Shown here: positions 8,696-19,093 of the stretch, piece by piece | Layout of the letters: the number at the start of each line of letters is the position of its first letter | Position numbering within the stretch: the stretch's first letter is position 1 | Assembly (NCBI RefSeq): GCF_013044515.1 | Contig: NZ_JABEPR010000002.1 | Coordinates: 310,001-374,000 of the forward strand | Direction: 5' to 3' | Length of the DNA: 64,000 nucleotides | Origin: Sphingomonas sp. ID1715 | GTDB taxonomy: Bacteria > Pseudomonadota > Alphaproteobacteria > Sphingomonadales > Sphingomonadaceae | Made by a program: the position numbers and the translations under genes | The notes under the pieces: model-generated | The model's input: the letters and a program-made list of their open reading frames with translations, nothing else | Databases searched by the model: none | What the model was told of the DNA's origin: nothing

Positions 8696-9760
8696 TCAGT
8701 TTCGCTGCGCCCGCGAAAGATGAGCGGCGAGCGGCTCCCACAGCTGCTCGCGGGCTCGGGAGCCGACGATCATCCCGACATGACCGAGGCCGAGCAACCG
8801 TTGGTCCGGCAGCCGCGCGGACGAGGGCGCGGGCACGATGCGGTCGTGGAGCGACACGAATTCGAGCGTCGGCACCTGCAAGGCGGCGGGATCGACGATC
8901 GCCTCGCCGACGCGCCAGCGGCCCTGCCCCGTCACGTCGGCGCCGATGAAATGGTCGAACAGCTCGCGGCCCGCTGCATAGGTGAGCGGCGCGCCGCCAT
9001 TCGCCCAGTCCTCAAGTGCCACGAAGCTGCGCGCGGGCTCGCTATCCGGAGCCATGCGCGCGAAGGCCTCGTATTTGGATACGGTCCGCGCCGGATCGAG
9101 TCGCCAGAAGCCGGTCTGCAGCACTTCCATCGGCACCAGCCCCAAACGCTCTGCCGAGGGATGCGCCGCGCGCCAAAGGGCACCGATCTCCGCCCGCGCC
9201 TGCTCGCCAAAGCCCGCAAAGTGCCAGGGCGCGGCGATCAGGGTCAGGCTGAGCAGGCGCGCCTGCATGGCCGCGGCGAGAGCCATGGTGCCGCCCAGGC
9301 AATAGCCGATCAGGTGGACGGGTTCGCCGAGCTGATCGAGGAGGGGCAGGAGGAGCTCCGCGACGTGGCCGGCCACATCCAAGTCTTCCATGTCGACGGA
9401 AGGATCTGGGCTCCCCCAGTCAACCAGCAGCGGGCGCACGCCCTGCCCTGCCATCCAGCGCACCAGCGAGTTCTGCTTCGTCAGGTCGAGGATGATCGGC
9501 GGGTTGATCAGCGACGGCACGAAGACCGCGGGCGGCCCCTCTCCGCCATAATCGCGCAGCACGGCGCGGCCGGCGCCGGCGACGATCGGCATCTCAGGCA
9601 TTGGCGCAGCACGCGGCGCGTCCTGATAGGCCCGCAGCCCGGCGAGAATCCGCGCGCGGCGCTCCGGATCGCTCTCCGTCTGCGACGCGACGAGGTCGAG
9701 GAACAGGGGCAGCGGGCGCGGTCCGTGTTGCGCTGCGGCATAGGGCGGTGCTAGCATCAT
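8696..9760 (-). CDS. Short PhaC-like polyhydroxyalkanoate synthase / alpha-beta hydrolase
   Basis: Alpha/beta-hydrolase of 354 residues. The nucleophile box is GYCLGG with Cys rather than Ser, as in PHA synthases; the catalytic Asp is probably in LHDRIVPAP and the His in [10 protein letters not shown]. The length matches class III PhaC, far short of class I (about 600). The frame is open upstream to 9826, but that part is antisense to phaR, so ATG 9760 (or 9757) is used; the ribosome site is weak. It is probably cotranscribed with the thiolase. A plain hydrolase role cannot be excluded. Confidence 0.8.
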   Translation of the reverse strand: MMLAPPYAAAQHGPRPLPLFLDLVASQTESDPERRARILAGLRAYQDAPRAAPMPEMPIVAGAGRAVLRDYGGEGPPAVFVPSLINPPIILDLTKQNSLVRWMAGQGVRPLLVDWGSPDPSVDMEDLDVAGHVAELLLPLLDQLGEPVHLIGYCLGGTMALAAAMQARLLSLTLIAAPWHFAGFGEQARAEIGALWRAAHPSAERLGLVPMEVLQTGFWRLDPARTVSKYEAFARMAPDSEPARSFVALEDWANGGAPLTYAAGRELFDHFIGADVTGQGRWRVGEAIVDPAALQVPTLEFVSLHDRIVPAPSSARLPDQRLLGLGHVGMIVGSRAREQLWEPLAAHLSRAQRN

Positions 9761-9782
9761 GCTTTCAGCTGAAGGCGCGTCC

Positions 9783-10322
9783 ATGGCCAAGAATCCCCGC
9801 GACGGCTCGGGCGTCGTCATCATCAAGAAGTACGCGAACCGTCGCCTCTATAACACGGAGACGTCGAGCTACATCACGCTCGAGCATCTTGCGACCATGG
9901 TGCGCGAGGGGCGCGAGTTCCAGGTGCTCGACGCGCGCACGGATGAGGACATCACCCGCTCGGTGCTCACCCAGATCATCATGGACGAAGAAGCGCGCGG
10001 TCAGACCATGCTGCCGGTCAACTTCCTGCGCCAGCTGATCTCCATGTACGGCGACTCCATGCAGTCGATGGTGCCGCAATATCTGGAAGCGTCGATGGAG
10101 GCGTTCCGCAAGAATCAGGCGCAGTTCCACAAGGCGATGGAAGGCGCTTTTGCCGGCGGACCGTTCGCGGAGATCGCGCGGCGCAACATGGAGATGTTCG
10201 AAGCGGCGGCAAGCGCCTTCAAGCCGAAGCTCAAGGCGGCGCCGGAAGCGAAAGACGATGAGATCGCCACTCTGAAGGCGCAGATGGCGGAGCTGCAGTC
10301 GAAGATCGAACGGCTGGGCTAG
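9783..10322 (+). CDS. phaR: Polyhydroxyalkanoate synthesis regulator PhaR
   Basis: A protein of 179 residues with the PHB/PHA accumulation regulator DNA-binding domain at the N-terminus ([20 protein letters not shown] near residues 13-32, then [16 protein letters not shown]). The C-terminal half is helical, ending in a short coiled coil ([15 protein letters not shown]). PhaR binds PHA granules and represses phasin or PHA genes. ATG 9783 follows GAAGG. Its start is only 22 bases from the divergent PhaC-like start, and its TAG overlaps the TAG of the EAL gene. Confidence 0.95.
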   Translation: MAKNPRDGSGVVIIKKYANRRLYNTETSSYITLEHLATMVREGREFQVLDARTDEDITRSVLTQIIMDEEARGQTMLPVNFLRQLISMYGDSMQSMVPQYLEASMEAFRKNQAQFHKAMEGAFAGGPFAEIARRNMEMFEAAASAFKPKLKAAPEAKDDEIATLKAQMAELQSKIERLG

Positions 10323-12622
10323 GCCGCAGCCCTCCTGCCATCGCCGGCGAGCAGCGCCTGGAATGGCTCGGCCGGGATCGGACGGCTGATCAGATAGCCC
10401 TGCGCCAGATCGCAGCCGATCTCGCGCAGGAAGGCGAGGCACTCTTCGGTCTCGACCCCTTCGGCAACTACCTTCAGCCCCAGCTCATGCGCCATCTGCA
10501 CGGTCGACCTGACCAGCACCGCATCGTTCGCAACCAAATGGGCGTTCTGGACGAAGCTGCGGTCGATCTTGAGCTCGGACACGGGCAACTGGCGCAGATA
10601 GGAGAGCGTCGACTGACCGGTGCCGTAATCGTCGATCGAAATGGCGATGCCGAGCTGGCGATAGCCGACCAGGGTTTCGGCCGCGGCGGCCGAGTCGGCC
10701 AGAGCCGCGGACTCGGTCACCTCGAAGACCAAAGCGGTCGACGGGGCGATGCCGCGGGCCAGCAACGCGCACAGCCGATCGTTGAAGTCTTCCGACGCCA
10801 GCAGCCGCGCCGAAATGTTGACGGCCGCCGTGATCTGGAGCCCGGCGGCGTGCCAGCGGGCAAGGTCGTGCAGCACCTGCTCGATGACGCACAGCGTCAG
10901 GGGTGCGATCCGGTCCGTCTGCTCGGCCAAGCCGATGAACAGGTCGGGACCGAGGAGGCCGCGGATCTCATGATCCCAGCGAACAAGCGCCTCGCAGCTG
11001 GTGATGCGCCCCGATGCGATCGCCATCTTGGGCTGGTAGAAGACGCGGATCCTGCCGCTGGCAATGGCGCTGTCGAGTTCGCCCATCAGCGAAACCTGGT
11101 CGCTGAGCGCTGCCTGGTCGCCATCGAACCGCCGCCAGAATACGCCTGCCGCAGCGGCTTGTTCGGCGGCCAGCGCCGCCTGGGCAAGGCCCGTCGCTGC
11201 CTCGCCGTCGACTATGCCGAGCGCGATGGCGGCGTCGACGCGCCGGCCCAGCACCTCGACCGGCTGCAGCATGAGGGTGCGCATCCCGCTCATCGCTTCG
11301 CTGTCCTCGACAGCGGCGGAGAGGCGAAAGGCGAGCAGCCGATCGGCTACCCGATAGACCTGCCCTTCCTGGGCAAAGAAGCGCGCCCGCTCGGCGATGC
11401 GCAGCACGAGACTTGCTTCCGCCTCGGCGCCAAGGACGGCGAGTAGGCTTTCGAAATTGGTGATCTGCAGCACGGCGAGCGGCGCTGCCTTATCCCCATT
11501 GTCCGCAAGCAGCATTGCGGTGCGGTTGGGCAGATCGGTCTGCGCGTCGGCGAGCTTCTGGGTTTCGAACCGCTGGCGGATGCGCAGCCCCAGCCGTCCG
11601 CTGGCAGCAGTTAGCAACAAGGCCACGGGACCGCCGATCGGCAGCGTCAACTGCCCCAGGCCTTGCAACATCATCGCCGCCAATATCAGCAGGAGGGGCG
11701 CCGCGAGTGCATAGGCGAGACAGCGCGGCGTGCTGGTCGAACGGAGCACCGGCAGGGCGAGCAGCAGCGCCAGCGCCAGGGCGAGCGGTTCGCTCAGGGC
11801 GACGGGCATGCCGGCGATCAACGTCTCGGCGGCAAGCGCCTGCACGACAACGCCGGGCAGCACGCCGAAACGCGGCGTGGCATAGCGATCGCCCATCTCG
11901 ATCGCCGTGGCCCCGACCAGCACCTGGCGCCCCTTCACGAGCGCCGGATCGAAACGGCCGTTGCGCACGTCGATAAAGCTCAGCCGCGGAATGCGCTGCG
12001 CGTCGATGCTGTAGTCGATTGGGAAGGAGCGATCCGCCTGCCCCGACATGCCGGCGATATAGGCGGACAGCGAAGGCCGCGGCATGCCACCGGTGATCGT
12101 TGCGAACGGCGCCGAGCGGACGGTACCGTCCGGATCGGGCGCGATGCTGACGGACGCCAGCGCGACATGCTCACGCAAAGCCGGCAGCGGCAAGTTATCG
12201 ATGCTCCTCCGGTCGCGCGCAGTGGCCTGCTGGGCAAAGGTGGGCAGCGCGACCAAGCCATCGGCACGGGCCAGCGCCGCGGCGAACGCGGCATCGCCAT
12301 CGGCGGTCGCGGGCGACGAGAAGTCCACGTCGAAGACGATCGACGCCGCACCGGCTTCTCGCAGACGGTCGACCGCCGCCGCATAATGGTCGCGCGGCCA
12401 GGGCCAGCGCTTGATGGCCGCTGCGCTGGCGGCGTCGAGCTCGACGATTACCAGCTGGCCGGAGGGATTGCGCGGCCACAGCGAAAAGCGCAGCGGCTCG
12501 ACGGCGCGGTCAATTGCCGCGCCGATGCCGGACAGCCAGACCAGCAGCGCGACGCCAAGCGCCAGCACCGCCACACCAGTCCGGGCCGCCGATCCATCGA
12601 GCGCGTTGAGCTTCAGGCGCAT
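10319..12622 (-). CDS. CHASE2 sensor with degenerate GGDEF and intact EAL domain
   Basis: Membrane protein of 767 residues, probable cyclic-di-GMP phosphodiesterase. Order: N-terminal helix, extracytoplasmic CHASE2 domain (about 30-260), three membrane helices (about 270-345), a GGDEF-like region lacking the GGDEF motif (about 365-500), then EAL (about 520-755). EAL residues look complete: [33 protein letters not shown] and VAEGVET. The GGDEF part is probably regulatory. ATG 12622 is preferred to TTG 12631. It converges on phaR, sharing CTAG as the stop codon on both strands. Confidence 0.93.
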   Translation of the reverse strand: MRLKLNALDGSAARTGVAVLALGVALLVWLSGIGAAIDRAVEPLRFSLWPRNPSGQLVIVELDAASAAAIKRWPWPRDHYAAAVDRLREAGAASIVFDVDFSSPATADGDAAFAAALARADGLVALPTFAQQATARDRRSIDNLPLPALREHVALASVSIAPDPDGTVRSAPFATITGGMPRPSLSAYIAGMSGQADRSFPIDYSIDAQRIPRLSFIDVRNGRFDPALVKGRQVLVGATAIEMGDRYATPRFGVLPGVVVQALAAETLIAGMPVALSEPLALALALLLALPVLRSTSTPRCLAYALAAPLLLILAAMMLQGLGQLTLPIGGPVALLLTAASGRLGLRIRQRFETQKLADAQTDLPNRTAMLLADNGDKAAPLAVLQITNFESLLAVLGAEAEASLVLRIAERARFFAQEGQVYRVADRLLAFRLSAAVEDSEAMSGMRTLMLQPVEVLGRRVDAAIALGIVDGEAATGLAQAALAAEQAAAAGVFWRRFDGDQAALSDQVSLMGELDSAIASGRIRVFYQPKMAIASGRITSCEALVRWDHEIRGLLGPDLFIGLAEQTDRIAPLTLCVIEQVLHDLARWHAAGLQITAAVNISARLLASEDFNDRLCALLARGIAPSTALVFEVTESAALADSAAAAETLVGYRQLGIAISIDDYGTGQSTLSYLRQLPVSELKIDRSFVQNAHLVANDAVLVRSTVQMAHELGLKVVAEGVETEECLAFLREIGCDLAQGYLISRPIPAEPFQALLAGDGRRAAA

Positions 12623-12663
12623 GGCTCGCAAATAGCCCCGAAACTCTAAGAGTTTGTGATCGC

Positions 12664-14241
12664 TTACGCAGCCTTCAGTTCGGCGACGAAGGTTTCGGCC
12701 TCGCCCCGCAGCCGATGCGCATGGGCGGCGAGGTCGCCGATCGACCGCTCGATAGAGGCAATCAGCCTGGTGGTTCCCTGCGCCGCCGACTCGGCCGACG
12801 CCGCACCGGTCTGCAGTTCTGAGGCGACCGAGGCTGCCGCATCGGCATAGCCGTGAACGCTGTGGACCAGCTGGCGCTGGTGATCGGTCGCCGATGAGAT
12901 CAGTTCGGCCACCTCCTGTAGCAAGGCGAAGCTGCCGCGAATCTCGTCGACGATGCCAGAGGTCCGTCCGACCGCCGTCGACAGCGTGGCGAAGCGGGAC
13001 TTCACGTCGTCCGTCGCGGCGGCGGCCTGAGCGGCGAGCGCCTTGACCTCCGCGGCGACGACGGCGAAGCCGCGCCCGGCATCTCCCGCCCGCGCGGCCT
13101 CAATGCCGGCATTCAGCGCGAGCAGATTGGTCTGTTGGGCGAGCCCGGAAATCGCGTCGACGATCGCGTGGATGCTGGACGCAGCGGCGACGAAGTTGCC
13201 GAGCGTTTCGTCGGCTTCGGCGGCAAGGCGCTGCATCTGCAGCGTGGTGCGCCGCTGCTCGTCGGCGCGGGACAGGACCATGGCGAGCGCCGCGCCCAAT
13301 TCCTCTGTCGTGCGCAGCAGGTTGCCCGCATCGACATCGGCGCTGCGGACGCGGGCCGCCAGGCGCACGATCTGGTCTGCGGTTTCCGCGGATTGCGCGG
13401 CCAAGGCGCGGGCGCTGTCGCCGGTTTGCCCGGCACCGCCGCTCAGTTCGTCGAGGGCGGTCAAGATCGAATGCTTCAGCTGGTTCGCGATCTGCTCATT
13501 CTGGGCGCGGCGCGCGCCCTCGCGCTCGTCGCGGTGACGGTCGCGCTCCTCCGCCTCACGCAATTGCGCTTCGGCAGCGGCGACCTTGGCATTGCTGGCG
13601 AGCAGGTCCCGCTCGCCTGCCGCACGCTCAAGCTCGGCGCCGACTTCGTGCTGATAACGCAGGGCGGCGCCCTGCGCCACGACGGTGCGGATCAGCATCA
13701 CTACGAAGACGGCGAGGCAGAAATAGACGGTGCCCGGAATGGCGGAGAGCACCGAAAAGCCTCCGGCAATGCCTGCGGCGACCAGCAGGAAGACGATGCC
13801 CGCGCTGGGTACAGGTGCATAGCGCAGGGCACCCACCGCCATCACGCCGGCCATCACCGTGGTGACGAGAACCTGGTCCTCCGCCCCCGCTTCCAGCCCG
13901 GCGATGGACAAGAACAGGAACCAGCCCGCGGCCACGCAAGCGGACTCGATGGTGATCCTCTGGGCCTCGCGCGCCGGGTCGGCCACGCGCCAGTTGTTGC
14001 GGCGCCGCAGGAACCACCGCGTGAGGACGCCGCAGCTGACCAGCAGGTGCAGCAGCGCGCCCGCGACGATCAGTCGATGGTTGGGCAGCTGCCGCATCGC
14101 CCAGATGAAGCTGAGACTCACCGCGACGCTGGCGGCAAAGGTGATGGGGTAGGAACGGCCGACCGAACGCAGCTGCGCCTCGACCAAATCGGTCGATGCC
14201 GCACTTCGCCAGGCCCGGTCCAACCAGTGCGAAAATGCCAA
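12664..14241 (-). CDS. Methyl-accepting chemotaxis protein
   Basis: Chemoreceptor of 525 residues. The N-terminal 200 residues hold about six hydrophobic helices with little periplasmic domain, followed by a coiled-coil region and the signalling domain. The conserved hairpin tip is [20 protein letters not shown] followed by [13 protein letters not shown]. The start is TTG at 14241, supported by a strong GGGGGGAG 6 bases upstream. No che genes are nearby, so it would feed a chemosensory array coded elsewhere. Membrane-embedded sensing (for example redox or energy) is an inference. Confidence 0.93.
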   Translation of the reverse strand: MAFSHWLDRAWRSAASTDLVEAQLRSVGRSYPITFAASVAVSLSFIWAMRQLPNHRLIVAGALLHLLVSCGVLTRWFLRRRNNWRVADPAREAQRITIESACVAAGWFLFLSIAGLEAGAEDQVLVTTVMAGVMAVGALRYAPVPSAGIVFLLVAAGIAGGFSVLSAIPGTVYFCLAVFVVMLIRTVVAQGAALRYQHEVGAELERAAGERDLLASNAKVAAAEAQLREAEERDRHRDEREGARRAQNEQIANQLKHSILTALDELSGGAGQTGDSARALAAQSAETADQIVRLAARVRSADVDAGNLLRTTEELGAALAMVLSRADEQRRTTLQMQRLAAEADETLGNFVAAASSIHAIVDAISGLAQQTNLLALNAGIEAARAGDAGRGFAVVAAEVKALAAQAAAATDDVKSRFATLSTAVGRTSGIVDEIRGSFALLQEVAELISSATDHQRQLVHSVHGYADAAASVASELQTGAASAESAAQGTTRLIASIERSIGDLAAHAHRLRGEAETFVAELKAA

Positions 14242-14369
14242 ACCCGCTCCCCCCGAACAGAATGGTCAAGGGCATAGAGCGCCAAGCCTAAACTTGGGTT
14301 AACCAGCGTCCAGCCCCGCGCGGCACCAATCTGCTTGACCTGAAGTGGCGGCAACGGTGATTGCGGGGC

Positions 14370-16334
14370 ATGAGCAAAGCCCTTTTCCTTGCACTCGCCC
14401 TCACCGCCTCCACAGCGGCACTCGCGCAGCCAGTCGCCGTCCGGCGCGAAGGTAGCGCGACCCTGCAGAATGTGCCGCCCATCCCCGCCGATGTGCGGGA
14501 GGCGGTCCAGCGCTATCAGAACAGCCGTGCAGCGCAGTTCGAGGATTGGCTGCCGGACGGATCGATGCTGATCGCCACGCGGTTCGGCGCGACCCAACAA
14601 ATCCATCACGTCGCCTCTCCCGGCGCCGCGCGCACCCAAATCACCTTCTCGGCCGAACCCGTCGCCGAAGCCAGAGTTATCCCCGGCAGCGACCGTTTCG
14701 TGCTCACGCGCGACACGGGCGGCGACGAGTGGTTCCAGCTCTATGCGCGCGGTCTGAACGGAGCCGCCACCCAGCTGACCGCGCCCGGGACGCGCAACCA
14801 GTCGGGAGTCTTCAGCAAGGACGGCGCGCTGCTCGTCTGGGCACGGGCGACCAGAGGCTCGGCCGCCTATAGCCTGCTCGCCGTCGACCCGCGCGCCGGC
14901 GGCACGCCGCGTGTGCTCTATCAATCGGACGGAGCGATCGGGCCGGCCGACATCTCGCCCGACAAGTCACGGCTGATCTTCGTGCGCAGCCTGTCCAACC
15001 GTGAGGACCAAGTGTTCGAACTGGACCTCGCCAGCGGCACCGCGCGGCGGATCGCCCCCAAGGCGCCCACCGCCGTGTATCAGGAACCGCGCTATCTGCC
15101 CGGCGGCCAGCGGCTGATCGCCATCTCGGACCGCGGCAGCGACACCCGCCAGCTGGTCGAGATCGATCTGGCGAGCGGCGCGCAGACGGTGCTCACGCTG
15201 GGTCTCAAATGGGACGTGGAAAGCTTCGATCTGTCCGATGACGGGCGGCTGCTCGCTTATGCCGTCAACGAAGACGGTTTCTCACGCATCGTGCTGCAGG
15301 AGCGCGGCACGGGCCGCGTGCTGCCGCAGCCCGATCTGCCGCGCGGGGTGCTCACCGCGCTGAAATTCTCGCCGGACGGCAAGCGCCTCGCCATCGGCCT
15401 CACCTCGGCCACCTCGGCCGGCGACGTATGGAGCTGGGATGTCGCGAACGGCGCGCTGACGCGTTGGACGAACTCCGAGCTCGGCGAGCTCGACCCCAGC
15501 CGCCTCGCCGAGCCGGAACTGATCCGCTTCAAATCGTTCGATGGCCTGTCGGTGCCGGCCTTCGTGTACCGGCCGAAGGGCGTCGCACCGGGCACGCGCA
15601 CGCCGGTCATCATCGACATTCATGGCGGGCCGGAGGCGCAGACGCGGCCGGTCTGGAACTATGGCGCGCAATATTTCGCCGATGTGCTCAAGGCGACGGT
15701 GATCCTGCCGAACGTGCGCGGCAGCGACGGCTATGGCCGCCGCTACCTCAACCTCGACAATGCCGAGAAGCGGGAAGACTCCGTCAAGGACATCGGCGCG
15801 TTGCTCGACTGGGTCGCCAGGCAGCCGGACCTCGATCCGGCCAAGGTCGCCGTCTACGGGCAATCCTATGGCGGCTATATGAGCCTCGCCGTCATGACCC
15901 ACTATTCCGACCGGCTGGTCGGCGGCGTCGAGCGGTACGGGATCAGCAACTGGACCAGCTTCCTCCAGAACACCGAAGCCTATCGGCGCGACAATCGCCG
16001 CGCCGAATATGGCGACGAGCGCGACCCGAAGATGCAGAAGGTGTTCGCGCGCATTTCGCCGATCGCGAATGTCGCGCGGATCACCAAGCCGATGCTGGTG
16101 ATGCAGGGTGCGAACGATCCCCGCGTGCCTCAATCGGAGTCCGATCAGGTCGTCGCCAAGCTGCGCGCCCAAGGCAACGAGACCTGGTATGTGCTGTTCG
16201 CCGATGAGGGGCACGGTTTTCTGAAGAAGCCGAACAATGACTTGCGGCGCGAAGTGGAGACCGTGTTCCTGCGCAAGCTGTTCGGTGAAGCGGGGCCGGT
16301 AGGCGCGCCGGCTCAGCCCTCCGCCAGCCATTGA
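14370..16334 (+). CDS. Exported S9-family peptidase (acylaminoacyl/prolyl oligopeptidase type)
   Basis: Serine peptidase of 654 residues with a signal peptide (MSKALFLALALTASTAALA), a beta-propeller N-terminal half, and a C-terminal alpha/beta-hydrolase domain. The catalytic Ser is in YGQSYGGYMSL, the Asp in GANDPRVPQSE, and the His in DEGHGF. It likely trims oligopeptides in the periplasm. ATG 14370 is preferred to the in-frame TTG 14361. The 3' end overlaps the convergent ornithine cyclodeaminase-family gene by 22 bases. Confidence 0.92.
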   Translation: MSKALFLALALTASTAALAQPVAVRREGSATLQNVPPIPADVREAVQRYQNSRAAQFEDWLPDGSMLIATRFGATQQIHHVASPGAARTQITFSAEPVAEARVIPGSDRFVLTRDTGGDEWFQLYARGLNGAATQLTAPGTRNQSGVFSKDGALLVWARATRGSAAYSLLAVDPRAGGTPRVLYQSDGAIGPADISPDKSRLIFVRSLSNREDQVFELDLASGTARRIAPKAPTAVYQEPRYLPGGQRLIAISDRGSDTRQLVEIDLASGAQTVLTLGLKWDVESFDLSDDGRLLAYAVNEDGFSRIVLQERGTGRVLPQPDLPRGVLTALKFSPDGKRLAIGLTSATSAGDVWSWDVANGALTRWTNSELGELDPSRLAEPELIRFKSFDGLSVPAFVYRPKGVAPGTRTPVIIDIHGGPEAQTRPVWNYGAQYFADVLKATVILPNVRGSDGYGRRYLNLDNAEKREDSVKDIGALLDWVARQPDLDPAKVAVYGQSYGGYMSLAVMTHYSDRLVGGVERYGISNWTSFLQNTEAYRRDNRRAEYGDERDPKMQKVFARISPIANVARITKPMLVMQGANDPRVPQSESDQVVAKLRAQGNETWYVLFADEGHGFLKKPNNDLRREVETVFLRKLFGEAGPVGAPAQPSASH

Positions 16335-17233
16335 GCGCAGGCCAGGTCCTGCACGATGCTGCCGAGCGACTTGTAGAGCGTCACCTCATCGGGTGACCCG
16401 CGCCCCACGATCGTGCCGGCAAAGACCTGGCCGATCTCGCCGACGATGTGCGCGTCGGTAACGAGGCCCGCAGCTTTCGCCCTGAGAAACTCCGCGCCCT
16501 GCGCCAGCACGCCTTCGCGATGGTCCGCGAAGAACCGCACGCGCACGACGAGCTCGTTGGCGATCTCCGCCGGGCCGGCGCGGCTGGAGCCGACCGCATT
16601 GATGTGCGCGCCGCTCTTCACCTGGCCGGCGTGCAGGACCGGCTCCGGCGCGGCAGTGACCGTGCATATGATGTCGGCGCCCTCGGTCGCGGCGTCGACG
16701 CTGGCGGCGGTCTCTCCCCCAACACGCTCCGCCAGCGCTGCGGCGCGTCTTGGGTTACGTCCCCAGATCCGGACTGACCCGATTGGGCGCACCTGCCTGA
16801 TCGCATCGACATGCCGCAGCGCCTGCTCGCCGGTGCCGAGAACCGCCAGCTCCGATGCATCGGCACGGGCCAACGCGTCGGTCGCCGCCGCCGACGCTGC
16901 TGCGGTCCGGATGGCAGTGACTTCGCCGGCGTCGACCACCGCATAAGGCGCGCCGTCCAGATCGAAGAGCACGATCACACCCTGGTGCGACATACCGCCC
17001 CTGGCGACATTGCCGGGAAAGACGCTAACCAGCTTGGCGCCGAACGGAGCCTCCCCCAGCGCGCCGGGCATCACGCCGAAGGCATTCCCGCCCTCCAGAT
17101 CGAGAATGCTGCGCAGCAATTGGCGAGTTCCGCCGCTCGACAAGGCGACCATCGCCTCGCGGACCAGCGGGATCGCCACGTCGAAGCCGAGACGCGCACG
17201 AACCTCGTCCGCGTCGATCACGCGCAATGGCAT
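16313..17233 (-). CDS. Ornithine cyclodeaminase / mu-crystallin family protein
   Basis: NAD(P)-binding protein of 306 residues. Motifs include GVMPGALG near the N-terminal domain, KLVSVFPGN, a Rossmann segment LAVLGTGEQALRHV, and GAHINAVGS. Family members act as ornithine cyclodeaminase, alanine dehydrogenase or ketimine reductase, and the substrate cannot be fixed by eye. ATG 17233 has GGGAGAGG ahead of it; the longer upstream frame is a shadow of the divergent hydrolase. Confidence 0.88.
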   Translation of the reverse strand: MPLRVIDADEVRARLGFDVAIPLVREAMVALSSGGTRQLLRSILDLEGGNAFGVMPGALGEAPFGAKLVSVFPGNVARGGMSHQGVIVLFDLDGAPYAVVDAGEVTAIRTAAASAAATDALARADASELAVLGTGEQALRHVDAIRQVRPIGSVRIWGRNPRRAAALAERVGGETAASVDAATEGADIICTVTAAPEPVLHAGQVKSGAHINAVGSSRAGPAEIANELVVRVRFFADHREGVLAQGAEFLRAKAAGLVTDAHIVGEIGQVFAGTIVGRGSPDEVTLYKSLGSIVQDLACAQWLAEG

Positions 17234-17321
17234 GCGGCCTCTCCCGTTGTACAATCGGATGCCTTCCTGACACGCACCGGGCCGCAGGGGAACAGCCAAG
17301 GCGGGAAAGCGCTGATGCGTG

Positions 17322-18185
17322 ATGAGTGGCTTGCTGCAACCCGGTTGGCGCGAACGCCGTGTCGCAATCGGCGCCATCGCGCTTCACGTCGTCGAGGCGG
17401 GGCCGGTTTCGGCGCCGACAGTGATGCTGCTGCACGGCTTTCCGGAATTCTGGTGGGCGTGGCGACGGATCATCGATCCGCTCGCCGCAGCCGGCCTGCG
17501 TGTCATCGTACCGGACATGCGCGGCTATAACCTCTCCGACGCGCCAGACGGAGTGACGAACTACCGGACCGAAGTGCTGGCCGACGACATTGCCGGCTTG
17601 GCCACCGCGCTCGACCTCACCACCTTCGCATTGGTGGGCCATGACTGGGGCGGGCTGGTTGCCTGGGCCGTGGCTGCCCGCCACCCGGAGCGGCTCGACC
17701 GGCTCGTCATCCTGGATGCGCCGCATCCCGATGTATGGACCGGCTACGCGCTGCGGCACCCGCGCCAGGCGCTGCGCAGTTCCTATGTCGGCTGGTTTCA
17801 GCTGCCGCTATTGCCCGAGGCCGCCTTGCGCGCGCTCGACTTTGCCACGCTGCGGTCCAGCCTGCAGACATCCGCTCGGCCCGGCACCTTCACGCCTGCG
17901 GAACTCGATCGTTACGCAGAGGCCTGGCGACGTCCCGGCCGATTGACCGCGATGCTGAATTACTATCGGGCGCTCCCCCGCTCAAGCCAGACGATCGGCC
18001 GCATTGCCGTTCCGACCAAGATCTTGTGGGGGCAGGATGATGGGTTTCTTGACACCGCGCTCGCCGCGCTCAGCCGCGACCAGTGCGATGCAGGCGAGGC
18101 CGTGATCCTGGACGCGACCCATTGGCTGCACCTGGAGGATCCGGACCGAGTCGCGGGAGAGATCGCCGGCTTCGCCGTCGGTTAG
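17322..18185 (+). CDS. Alpha/beta hydrolase, epoxide-hydrolase-like
   Basis: A protein of 287 residues. The oxyanion motif LLHGFPEFWW is near residue 37, and the nucleophile box VGHDWGG has Asp, as in epoxide hydrolases and haloalkane dehalogenases. A cap domain contains paired Tyr (LNYYRALP), the acid is probably in WGQDDGFLD, and the His is in ATHWLHLEDP. Together these favour soluble epoxide hydrolase. ATG 17322 is used; GTG 17319 is immediately before it. It is divergent from the cyclodeaminase-family gene. Confidence 0.87.
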   Translation: MSGLLQPGWRERRVAIGAIALHVVEAGPVSAPTVMLLHGFPEFWWAWRRIIDPLAAAGLRVIVPDMRGYNLSDAPDGVTNYRTEVLADDIAGLATALDLTTFALVGHDWGGLVAWAVAARHPERLDRLVILDAPHPDVWTGYALRHPRQALRSSYVGWFQLPLLPEAALRALDFATLRSSLQTSARPGTFTPAELDRYAEAWRRPGRLTAMLNYYRALPRSSQTIGRIAVPTKILWGQDDGFLDTALAALSRDQCDAGEAVILDATHWLHLEDPDRVAGEIAGFAVG

Positions 18186-18189
18186 GCTC

Positions 18190-18945
18190 TCAGGCGGATA
18201 CCGCGCCCTCGGCATGACCGTCGGGCGTGTGCAAGTGCAGATAGGTCTCGTTGAAGCCGCCGATGCGGCGAAGCGCTTCCCAATCCGGAATGCGCACGAA
18301 GCGCTTCTCGCGCGCGATCAGCCCCTGCGTTTCGAGCTGCTTGAGCACCCGGTTCACATGCACCGGCGTGAGGCCCAGAGTGTCGGCGAGCTGCTCCTGG
18401 GTCATCGGCAGCTCATAGGCGAGCTCGCCCGCCATCCCCGCTAGCTCCAGGCGGCGCGCGAACTCGCACAGCAGGTGCGCGAGCCGGGAGCGTGCATCGC
18501 GCCGACCGACATTGGCGATCCATTCCCGGAACAGCGATCCATCGATCAGGGTCTGGATCCACATCGCTCGGGCGAGTGCCGAATGCGACAGGATTAGTGC
18601 GTCGACTGCAGCGCAAGGGATGACCGCGACTTGGCAGCGTGTCAGCGCCTGGATGTTGTGATCGGCACGGCCGAGCAGCGCGCATTCGAGGTCGAGAAAA
18701 TCACCCGAAATGCCGACGCCGATGATCTGGCGCGCTCCGTCGATCAGCGACTTCTGGCGATAGGCGAAGCCCGAGATCAGCAGGTGCACCTGTTGCGGAC
18801 GGTCGCCCTCGCGCGAGATATAGGCTTGCGGCTCGAAGCTGGCGGGACGGTGCGGCAAAGACCGAAGCGCCTCGCGGTCGGCTTCATCGAATGCGGCACG
18901 CTTCCCGAACTTGGCGATTATCAAGTCGAAAACAGAACGGCTCAT
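18190..18945 (-). CDS. Crp/Fnr-family transcription regulator (paralogue 1)
   Basis: Regulator of 251 residues: N-terminal cyclic-nucleotide-binding-like beta barrel (about 30-125), a dimer helix, then a winged helix with MTQEQLADTLGLTPVHVNRVLKQL as recognition region. The phosphate-binding Arg-Ser motif of true CRP is absent (GDFLDLECALLGRADHNIQAL instead), and there is no N-terminal Cys cluster for an Fe-S centre, so cAMP or oxygen sensing of the classic kind is unlikely. ATG 18945 follows GGGGGG. A second, similar gene lies just upstream. Confidence 0.9.
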   Translation of the reverse strand: MSRSVFDLIIAKFGKRAAFDEADREALRSLPHRPASFEPQAYISREGDRPQQVHLLISGFAYRQKSLIDGARQIIGVGISGDFLDLECALLGRADHNIQALTRCQVAVIPCAAVDALILSHSALARAMWIQTLIDGSLFREWIANVGRRDARSRLAHLLCEFARRLELAGMAGELAYELPMTQEQLADTLGLTPVHVNRVLKQLETQGLIAREKRFVRIPDWEALRRIGGFNETYLHLHTPDGHAEGAVSA

Positions 18946-18994
18946 GACCCCCCGGTTGGATCGTGAGAACCGGGCTCGATTTCAGCTTGCCCGG

Positions 18995-19064
18995 CCCACC
19001 TGCGAATATGCTTTGCAGATCAGGTGGGTAGCTGGTGCGCTTAGGGCTCGCGTTATCATATGAT
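18995..19064. promoter_or_regulatory. Inverted repeats between the tandem Crp/Fnr genes
   Basis: In the 148-base gap, CCCACCTG (18995-19002) and CAGGTGGG (19021-19028) form a perfect 8-base inverted repeat with an 18-base spacer, and ATCATATGAT (19055-19064) is a perfect 10-base palindrome. They lie upstream of the 18945 start and downstream of the 19094 stop, so they may be an operator for the downstream regulator or part of a transcript end. No function is shown. Confidence 0.35.
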
Positions 19065-19093
19065 TGTGACGGTGCCGGAAAGTTGCGTGCTGT

